Assembly (NCBI GenBank): GCA_018287875.1
Contig: JAGVVL010000015.1
Span: 1,488,001-1,552,000 of the forward strand
Length of the DNA: 64,000 nt
Direction of reading: 5' to 3'
DNA from: Nigrospora sphaerica
Lineage: Eukaryota; Ascomycota; Sordariomycetes; Amphisphaeriales; Apiosporaceae
Of this stretch, positions 55,832 through 64,000 are shown piece by piece. Within the stretch, counting starts at the first letter, position 1, and each line of letters opens with the position of its first letter. Under the pieces are notes generated by a model, which saw only the letters and a list, made by a program, of their open reading frames with translations, did no database searches and was not told the origin of the DNA. Both the position numbers and the translations under genes were made by a program.

Positions 55832-58007
55832 GGTATGATTCTGATTCACCTCAAGGGAGTCGGATTGGAATTTGCAAAGAGGGTACTACAGTGGAAGTGT
55901 ATGCGTTTGCAACTCTGTCCAGGGAATTAATCGGTGGTAGCTTGGCTCACCACCTCTCCATCAACCTGATAGAATTTTGTGGTGGGGTTTTTGCATTGAA
56001 GCTCGCTCCGATGACGGCATGAGGACCTGGCGCATGGCGTGCCTCGAAAGGCATAGTCGGTCATACGGCGTGCAAGGAACCTATTCAGAGGCAAAGAAGC
56101 CGCGGCTAGGAGCGACGCCGCTACTGAAGCAAGCAATTGTGCTTTTCACTGCTTCGTATGACTCATATTGCCAGTCTGCAGTAGGACGTGAGCGTTTTCG
56201 CCATGCATGCGCGAATCCGTCTCGCTCGTGGACCGCAACATTCTGTTTGTTCATGCCAAAATCGAACGGATGGACCGATGAGCATCTTAGACCGTGCAAT
56301 TTTTTTTTTAACCCTCCTTGGTCTTCATAGCCGTACCTACTTCGTACAGCTGTTGCGGTATGCAGTGTGTAGTGTGCAGTGTGCAGTATGCAGTATGCAT
56401 TGTGCAGGAGAAGAGGGGAGGAGGGGTAGTGATGCAGCAGCGGCAGTGGCAGCAGTTGTGCTCCGACATGCCGTCGTGGTCGTCCTCCCCTCGCTGCTTT
56501 CGCTCCACAGGCGGTTCCCCTAGATGGCGCGGGCTTTTGACGGGCCATCGAAAGTCCCGGACTCCCTACCGGTTTGGCCAGCTCAGTCGATGCAGTCACT
56601 GCCTTATGAGGTAGGTAGACGCACACGTACAGTTCGTTCCTCCGTATCCCATGTACAAGGGTTGAGCAACCTACCTGGAGCGACTCATGGAAACTTGGGC
56701 GGCGAGGCGGTGCCGGTGCCTTCACCATCATGGTAGGGTGAATGGAGGTAAGGCCTATGGGGTATGGGGCTAAAAGTTACGGGCTGGGTGGATGACGGAA
56801 AAGACCAGCGTTGCTTCGGCAAGTACATCGTGGCTTTCTGTCAGTCGTGGAAACCGTGGTGGTGACGTGGGGGTAGGTTCCATGGGGGATCCATGGGGGG
56901 TTCAACGGCGCCAAACTATCTCGGCCAGCGTAGGATGTAGATAGCTGTGCTGGAGGGCAGTCCGGAGAAGTAAGCGATAGGGAGACGAAGTAGGCAAAAG
57001 TAGACATCGTGAAGAGAATACTTTGATGGCCCAGGTGACTCGTCACTTGGGGCCCGGGGGGGAAGGGGGGGAAGGGGGCTTGCACTTCAAACAGGTTTAG
57101 GACGACTGTGAATAGCCCGCTTGCGCCCCAGGCTCGCAGGTCGGCGTCGGAGGCAAAAGAGGAGGGCGAAGAGGCCGAGGAGGCCGAGGAGGGCGAAGAC
57201 GGGGTCTATTGGCTTCAATGGCTGGTTGGCAGTTGATGGGGAAACAGGAGGGTGGACGAAGCCGACGCGAGGTGGACGGAGATTTGGCGCCAGATTTGGC
57301 CCTGTGTGGCTCCCTCTCCCCCATCTGGCTCGGCTGGCTCAGGCTTTTTCTTTCCCTCCACGAAGGGTACAAACTAGGAAGTACTTTCGCCCCCATCGGG
57401 CGGCTGAGCTTGGACCCCATCCATCTCTGCTCCCCCACACTTCCCCCCACATGGTTTGAACAGGGATTGTGGGACTGCTTCCAAATTTGGAAAGTCAACC
57501 CCTGTCGCGGCCCTGTCCTTCTCGAAGCCATGGCCACGGGTAGAACGGACCAACGGTAATGATTTAATCTGCCGTTTCGCCAAGAGCCCGCCCGCGGTAC
57601 GTACCTGGCACCTTCCGGGGCGGGCGCGAAGAGACGAGACAGACTCCCTGCACATGGGATGGATCGAGGAACAAGCACCAAAGAGCGGCCAGGACGAGCT
57701 GATTGCGGGCAAATGATTTTCTTCTTTTTTTGCGGGTATCTTGGGGCGAGGCCCCTCGCAGTGCATAGTATCTATGTAATGCTTATGTAGTTATTTCTTG
57801 GTGTGGTTTGGTTGGTGCCGACTGCCCAACTGTCGGGGTCAGCCGAGGCACTTCCCATTACGAGCGTGCTGCGAGGATGCCGTCGCATCTCCAGAGGCGG
57901 ATCTGGACCCTTCTATCGGGGAACCGCCTGCGTGGAGCATTATGCTCAAGTCGTCACCTCTTCCTCCAGAGGACATCCATCCCAACCTGGGGATGATCGC
58001 GAGTTTC
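55832..58007. other. Intergenic region without recognisable gene
   Basis: This lies between the LYS9 start codon and the 3' end of the next minus-strand gene. It contains a TGCAGTATGCAGTG-type short repeat patch at about 56356-56405 and a purine-rich GAGG repeat patch at about 57150-57200. Frames on both strands are unassigned. Confidence 0.6.
56356..56405. repeat. Short imperfect tandem repeats (TGTGCAG / TATGCAG)
   Basis: About seven degenerate 7-8 nt units (GTATGCAGTGTGTAGTGTGC, then AGTGTGCAGTATGCAGTATG) occur in a row. Intergenic. Confidence 0.7.
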
Positions 58008-59081
58008 CTACTCGTCGTCGTCTTCTCCCTCGGCCTCCTCGTCATCCTCGTCTTCGCTCTCCTTGGGCGGCTCCCACGCCTCCTCCAGCTTTAGGCCAGC
58101 GCCCTTCCGGTACGTAGTACCCAGGAGGCTGGACGTCGACGTCCTGTAGTGGTCCAGCTCCGGGTCGGTGTCCGCCTTCACGGGCGAGTCGTAGAGGCCC
58201 ATGCCTATCAAAATCTCCCCTTCCTCCTCGGGCTCCTCCAGCGGCTGGTACGGAATCGATTCCTCCGCCGGTACCATGGGCTCGGGCTGGGCCACCCGCT
58301 GATAGGCTTCAGGCGTGGGTGGGGTGGTGCTGGGGTGGCAGACGGGCTCGACAAATCCCGAGTCCCAGCTGAATTCCGACTGTCCCGTGTATGACGGGAA
58401 AGGCTCGGTTTCGGGGCTGCCACTCTTGCAAGCTGCCGGGGTGAACTGTGCCGGAGCCTGCCAGGCGTCTGCTGTCACATACTGTGGCGGCGCGGCCATG
58501 TGTGATGTGGATGCAAAGGGCATCGAAAGAGGCGAGAAGGTGGATATAGGCGACGTCTGTCCTGAGTAGACCACCGGGGTAGGAGGCATCTGCTGGTAGG
58601 AAGCGTACAGGTCGGCCTCGGAGTATGGTGTGGGCGTGGGTAGCATGTATTGTGTAAAATCCACGGCTTGCGGCATCGAAATGTGAGGCTGCACCATTTG
58701 AGAGCTGGGGTGCCAGCTGACTGGCCTGCTCGGACGCTGAACGGGCTCTTGAACGGGCTCCTGAACGGGTTCGTAAGGCGAACCGGATATCTGCATCTGC
58801 TGGTATACCACTTGATCCAGGGCGTGCTGTCGTCGTTTTGCCATGTTGCTGTCGTTGACCATTGTCCTCCTCCTCGCCATCAGCGATTGCGGGCTGGTGC
58901 TGGCGCTGCTGGGTTTGCTGACACGCATGGTGTTACTTGGGCGATATCCGTTGGAAGCCCTTGATAGCCTCCGCGTCGATTCTGAAAGTGCCAGCTGCCT
59001 TGCGTATTCGTCCATCATGGGGTTGGGGCAATAAAATTGAGAGGCATGTTGCGGGATACCCCCCACGAGTGTGTGCATCAT
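58008..59081 (-). CDS. Uncharacterised fungal protein with acidic C-terminus
   Basis: A single open frame of 357 aa. The first ATG is at 59081; MMDEYARQLALSES at residue 22 (59018) is another plausible start, so the N-terminus is uncertain. The protein is mostly polar and disordered-looking: Ser/Arg-rich near the N-terminus (STRRLSRASNGYRP, MARRRTMVND), a short tandem repeat EPVQEPVQEPVQ, and Pro/Tyr/Gln-rich stretches (TQYMLPTPTPYSEADLY, PPTPVVYSGQTSPIS). The C-terminal third contains a compact segment that looks conserved (GEILIGMGLYDSP, DPELDHYRTSTSSLLG, GLKLEEAWEPP) and ends in a run of about 14 acidic residues. Polar low-complexity regions plus an acidic tail could suit a nuclear or regulatory protein, but I cannot name the family. 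Confidence 0.72.
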   Translation of the reverse strand: MMHTLVGGIPQHASQFYCPNPMMDEYARQLALSESTRRLSRASNGYRPSNTMRVSKPSSASTSPQSLMARRRTMVNDSNMAKRRQHALDQVVYQQMQISGSPYEPVQEPVQEPVQRPSRPVSWHPSSQMVQPHISMPQAVDFTQYMLPTPTPYSEADLYASYQQMPPTPVVYSGQTSPISTFSPLSMPFASTSHMAAPPQYVTADAWQAPAQFTPAACKSGSPETEPFPSYTGQSEFSWDSGFVEPVCHPSTTPPTPEAYQRVAQPEPMVPAEESIPYQPLEEPEEEGEILIGMGLYDSPVKADTDPELDHYRTSTSSLLGTTYRKGAGLKLEEAWEPPKESEDEDDEEAEGEDDDE

Positions 59082-62000
59082 CTTGCTACGCTTCGCGAGA
59101 AGATGTGGAGTAGAGAGAGGGAGAGAAAGGGAGGCAGGGAGGGAAGACTTTGCGGGTCTTGAGAACGTGTCTGCGTGCGTATGGGTGTGTATGTGCGTGG
59201 GAGTGTGTGTTGATAGCTACAGCTCAGTTGCCCGTGTTGGAGGAAATGGCAGTAGCAGTGGTGATGGTAGTAGCAGTGATAATGATAATCCGATCTGATG
59301 AGTTGGAGAGATGATCTGGTACACGGGAGCCTAGATGATTATGTATGAGAGGCGGAGAGGTGTGTTAAGATATGTACCGGAAAGCGGATGCAGCAGCAAT
59401 GACGATCCACCAGGCAGGCCTACTTCGTGCCTAGGGAATGTTTAAGAGTAATACCATAAGTAGAGACCCATCCAGAGAGGCAGGCCAAACCTAACTAAAC
59501 CAGGTTTGCCTGCTGGCATACGGATTATATTGGGCGTTGGAACCGAGAGACGGTACCCGGCTAGAGACGACAAGGGGCCGGTTTGGCAAGCGTGTGTATG
59601 CAGGCAAAGAAGTGTGTGAGCCCGCGCGTGTCTAGCTTGGTTCCGTCTGACGGCCGCTTGTACCCCTCTGCGTCACATGGGCCCGACAGGGATCCCACGA
59701 GTCCGTGAAGGGGATTTTCTTCATTGTGTCCATAGCCATAGCCCAGCCGGAGGGGGGGGGGAGGGGGACAGGGTTGGTGCATGGTAGCTGGGCAGAAGGG
59801 ACGGGCGGACGTGATGGTAACGTTGATGGAGTGGACCAGGCGAGTCTTTGATTTTTAGTAACATGGATCTCGCTCTGCCTGCACTGCAAGGTCTGCTCTA
59901 CATGGTAATTAAGTGGACGGTCAAGGTATGGGTTTCGAAGAAGGTCGAGGGGGGAATGGTACTCCGTACCGGCGGTACATACAGGGAAGGCTACCGAGCG
60001 TAGGAGGCTGCGGATGAAGGGTGCGTATGTGCGTGTGGACAGGGGCAAGCTCTCCACGGGTACTTGTCGACGGGCAGATTCCAAGATTCATTGACCGGGG
60101 GGAGGGGCGGAAGGCAGGGGAGGGGCGTCTTGGTGGGCTGGACGTAAGCGTATCCGAGCGGCGCCCCTTGAGAGTGCGCGAGAAAGCCGGTCGACTGGCT
60201 GGCCTCGTCGAAGTTTGCGAGCGGCGGGGGGTCGAAACAAAAAGGGGAGGGGTGGGCTGGCGAAAACTCCATGCTCCTAGGAGGGAAAAAAGTAGGGTAG
60301 CATTCTGGAGCGCCGCCATTCACGTCCCCACCCTCCAGGCCCCAAGACATGGACGAATGCTTACGATACGCTGGATTCGTAGATACCGTACCGTCGGACA
60401 GGTCTGACGACGAAGTGGAACCCCTGACCCCCAAGACGGCCGGGGACACGATCCCTGCGGCACGCATCTCTGGAGTGGCTTGCCGCCGAACGAGGCCGAC
60501 CAAGATAGGGACACGCCCCATCCTCGTCGATAGTTCCTCGTTCGAAAACGTGGAGGATAAGAGGGCCCGACCAGCGCCTCCACCACGCCCCCCCCCAAAG
60601 GAGGACCAGTCATGCCGTTGGTATGTTGGTTGTAGCTGCCACGGCCCACGGGAAACGCTTTTTTGGGATGGAGATTCGGCTAGGGGTGAGATTCAAGGGG
60701 GTGGACGGAGTGTCCGGTAAGGACCGTGTTTCCCTGCCGTGTTCATCGGCGGATTCCCGCGCACTACGCATGCGCATCGTTGGACATCCCAGCCTGGAAC
60801 CTGGTCCCCAGGGCGTAAAGGTTCTTCGATACGTACCGCGCCAACCAACCGTCTGGAATAGCCTCATATGGGCATGGTCGTGGTTGATCAACAAGCCCAC
60901 TTGATACACACACATGTTTGCGATTTGGTTTGGATCAGCAGCCTGGCAGCCTGGCAGCCCTGGGAAGTCAAGTACGACAAGCTCGACCGACAAAGAGCCA
61001 GTCTTGTCCGCCCCGGCGGTGACATGATTTTTTCGTATGGGTCCGGTGGCCCACGGACAAAAGCCTGCGAATGTACGGGAGGGTGCTGTGTGCGTGTCTT
61101 TGATCGATGAACTACCTACATCTCCCGCCGGCAAAGGCTGTCTTTCGGGGCGCCATCTGGGTGAGGGTGGGTTGCACGAGTGACTTACAGCCACCCCGGC
61201 CAGGAGGTCAGGGCAAAGGAGGCACGGGGAGGCCTGATTTGGGTGTGCCCGCGCGGTAGAACAGGCCGTATGTTTGTTTGTATGTGGGCGGCAGATTGGG
61301 GCTGGGGCCGGCTTTTCTTTTCCTGCGCAAGCCGCCACCGGGCCCAGGCAAGCGTCGCGTTTCTTTACTGTCAGACGTGAGCAAGGCGTCAAGTCAAATC
61401 GAGGTGTAAGGTTGGCAGGATCGACAGCCATAAGAAATAGAGGGAGCGTTGAAATTGGGCCGACGAGCCAGCCTCGCCAGTAGCTCCATCTGCGAGCCGG
61501 AAGCCAGGGAAGAGGGCTGCTACTTGTACATGGGTTTGATAGTTATGACTCTGAAAAGTACCTTATGCGAGGTCTTGGACTCTGCATGGGAGCCCAGAGA
61601 GTCCGCTGTGCACATGCTTGGGCGTACATGGATGCTTGGGCCGGCGACCAATGTACATACCCGCCCTTTCCCTCTTTCCCTCTTTCCCTCCCTCCATCTG
61701 TCCCTTGACCTTTCCATGACCATCACCTTGACAAGGCCAGACGGCAATGCCTGCCTGTACCCGTGATAAATGTGGTCACAGCAGAGGCCTACCGTCAATT
61801 TACCCATGTACCACCCACTCGGCCAAATCGTGAGGGCAAAACGTAACACCCTTCCCCCCTGCAGCTGCGCGCAGACAAATTGACGGGCTGAAGGTGGAGG
61901 TGGGTGTGTTGTGCTGCGCTGGCATGAGCATGGATTGGAGGGGGGGGCATTGAATGGATGTAGAGCGGGCGGACAACACACCAAAAAAAAGACAACCTCA

Positions 62001-64000
62001 TCTCACATTGGACACACTGCCAGCATATGCTCCCTAAGGGTCTGCCGGGTTGCGAGGTCGATACTTTGGACTAGCATGCTTGCTCACTGTCACGGCGGCC
62101 TACCACAATGGGGGGGAGAGGGGGGATGATGGATCCGTGGTGCCCTTCGCTTCGCGCGGCGGCCAGGTGGGCGGCTGGGCCTGGGCAGTCTGTCCGCCGG
62201 AAAAGGGTGTTGCGTCTCACCTGCTGTAGTCCACCGCCTACGCTCCACTCGTCCCTGTTGGGCGGGTGTACTTCGGTGAACGGAAAGAAGCAACAGGCCG
62301 CTTGGTTTTTGATGCATCATCCGGGTACACGTACTCGTATGCTATATCTGATAGGTGATGATGGGACGGGCTGTCGTGGCCTGGCCGGCCTGCTTCCGTT
62401 TTGCGGGCTGGATCAGAAGGGGGGGACGATCAGCCAGGCCGGGAGAGCCAGGCTGGGAGGAACTTAGCGCTTTGTCACCCTGACGACTGGCTTCCATGCC
62501 CACTTGACTAGGTGACCGACTACTCGTCCAGCTCCTCGGCCTAGGGGACAGGAAGGGAGGGGGAGGGGAGGGGAGGGGAGGCCCTAGGTTCCCATGTTTT
62601 AACACCAAACCTCGTACGTGCCCCGGAGCAATAGGATTCCGTGACTGGTCCATTCTGTCCCCCTTCCCTCTCCCTGGGATGCTCGCGTTCGCTGGTCCCT
62701 CGCCATGGCGCGTGGCCCGTTCGACCGGCTGGGGCTGGGGCTTGGGCTTGGATATGGGCCGACTTGGTGTGCAAAGGCCGAGGACCGGCTTCGACGGGAC
62801 ACATACACCCCGGATTGCGATGCATGCGCCACGCTTGTCAATCAATCACTCACTGGTGTCAGCCGGCCTTGAGCTTTGGCTCTAGGAGGGGGCAACTGGC
62901 TTCTTCGTATTAGCCGTCCCTCCCTCCCTCTCGCTCTCTCTTTCTCCTACCACCGTCCCACGCGCATCTGCGGCCTGCGAACCGCGTGCCCCTTCCACCC
63001 CCTTGAAAGGACCAAATGAAAGAGAGTCCCCGAAGCCACCTTCCCATACCAAGTAGTGCCGGTTTCCTCACGCGCATCGACATCCTCCCCAAGCTTCCTT
63101 ACCTTTTTGTGCCACCCTGTGCTCGTTAGACATACACGCTTTCACCCAGTTCGCGGCCAAGCATGCACGCGAGTCGCCAAAGATCGCCACAGGTCATCAT
63201 GAAATCTTACTGCCGACGCTCCACCGCATCACAATCATCTCGTGCCGGTGCCGCCTTGCCAGTGGTTCCATTCGCGCGCTTCAGGCTCGCTCATCCCGAC
63301 CGAAAGCCTCCCACTGACCCCTTGCGGCCCTACCTCATGCGAGCCATTCCGCAGAGGGTCAGGGTAAAAGAAAGAAGAAAAAAGACGCGGCAATCTTAAG
63401 CACATCCCCTAAGCCCAAGTGGGCGGCCCCGTTGCCAGCCTCTTTCTCACCGTCCAACCCGCCGTCCGGCAAGGCGCCAGAATGGTGGTGGAGAAGCTTT
63501 TTTTTTTCTCGGGTCCCTCATCGTGGGCTGGGTAGTATGGCCGCGCCAGGCGCACCTGCGCACTAAGACGTAACCAAAGCTACCAGACGGTTCTCTGAAG
63601 ACCCTGCGTGCCTGGGGTCAAGGTTAGGTAGCTGTCCCGTCTTGATCCATGTCAGCTGGCAGGCTAAGTTTGCATCCACATCAGCACCGGTGTGTCCGTC
63701 ACTGAACCAACATCGGACTCCCGGCTTTGTTGGGGCTATTGTTTGGCTTTCCCCTACTCCGTACGTACTCGGACAAGCACCAAGGTCCATCTCCTAGCAA
63801 GGGCTTCAAGCCGCTGCCCGGTGGAGCTCTCCTCAGGGCCTCTGCTAGCCAGCCCGGCGGACCTGGCCAGGCTGCCTTGGCCTTGTGTCGACGCCGGAGC
63901 AACGCTGAAGAAAAAGCAAGCCCTTCGGTGGTCGTATGGCCAATGGAGCAACTAGTACTTACTTCTGGGTAGCAGCAGTACTCGGTACTCTAGGCGGGCC
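59082..64000. other. Distal intergenic region without recognisable gene
   Basis: No supported coding gene. Open frames up to 273 aa (minus 60610-61431) overlap other frames and match no family. A GT-rich patch lies at about 59180-59220 and a GTAGTAGCAGT patch at about 59245-59290. G runs and T9-10 runs are frequent (for example about 63499-63508). The end of the window may hold the flank of a gene outside it. Confidence 0.5.

Noticed and set aside
60610..61431. 273-aa minus-strand open frame
   Set aside because: No domain, no sensible start context, and competing frames on the other strand; treated as chance.

Overview
This window is nuclear DNA of a filamentous ascomycete (Pezizomycotina). 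A sordariomycete, perhaps Hypocreales, is likely from overall protein character, but that is inference. The support is GC-rich coding sequence, short introns (about 55-120 nt) with GTRNGT donors, CTRAC-like branch sites and YAG acceptors, fungus-specific families (LYS9, SamB/Mub1, MGM1, Zrg17, ACS-type MFS, SAT4/PTH11-like relic), nuclear tRNAs and long intergenic DNA rich in microsatellites. No operons, CRISPR arrays, phage or intact transposons were seen.

Layout. 2.6-4.6 kb: a Zn2Cys6 regulator whose zinc cluster lies near the C-terminus. 7.2-8.6 kb: a monocarboxylate-type MFS transporter. 11.6-13.3 kb: an anion:cation symporter-type MFS transporter. 14.2-15.9 kb (minus): a Dug3-like glutamine amidotransferase. 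18.6-21.5 kb: the mitochondrial inner-membrane fusion dynamin Mgm1. 22.1-22.9 kb: a small EF-hand/centrin-like protein whose first coding exon is only ATG. 23.5-24.5 kb (minus): a class II-like eIF4E cap-binding protein. 26.3 and 31.1 kb: tRNA-Ile(AAU, with intron) and tRNA-Val(AAC). They flank a degraded, comparatively AT-rich island with two pseudogenes, a SAT4/PTH11-type membrane protein and an FAD-linked oxidase. 32.9-34.8 kb (minus): the MYND protein SamB/Mub1. 34.8-44.3 kb: no recognisable gene. 44.4-45.5 kb (minus): a two-TM protein with polyQ. 46.9-48.5 kb: a Zrg17-type CDF protein. 50.3-51.8 kb (minus): a ten-exon glyoxalase II. 52.1-53.5 kb (minus): LAS1. 54.2-55.8 kb (minus): LYS9 saccharopine reductase. 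58.0-59.1 kb (minus): an uncharacterised acidic-tailed protein. 59.1-64.0 kb: no recognisable gene.

The genes are mostly dispersed housekeeping functions (mitochondrial fusion, glutathione metabolism through Dug3 and glyoxalase II, lysine synthesis, rRNA processing, translation, zinc transport). They do not form a metabolic cluster. Exon joins were deduced by hand from splice signals and reading-frame continuity. All joined reading frames close without remainder, which supports them, but no transcript data were available.

I found no convincing undescribed system. The best leads are the tRNA-bounded pseudogene island, the ATG-only and micro-exons, the two-start glyoxalase II, the ATGGGGAGTACT triplet upstream of the Zrg17 gene, and the CCTAGGTA-type motifs scattered through the intergenic DNA.
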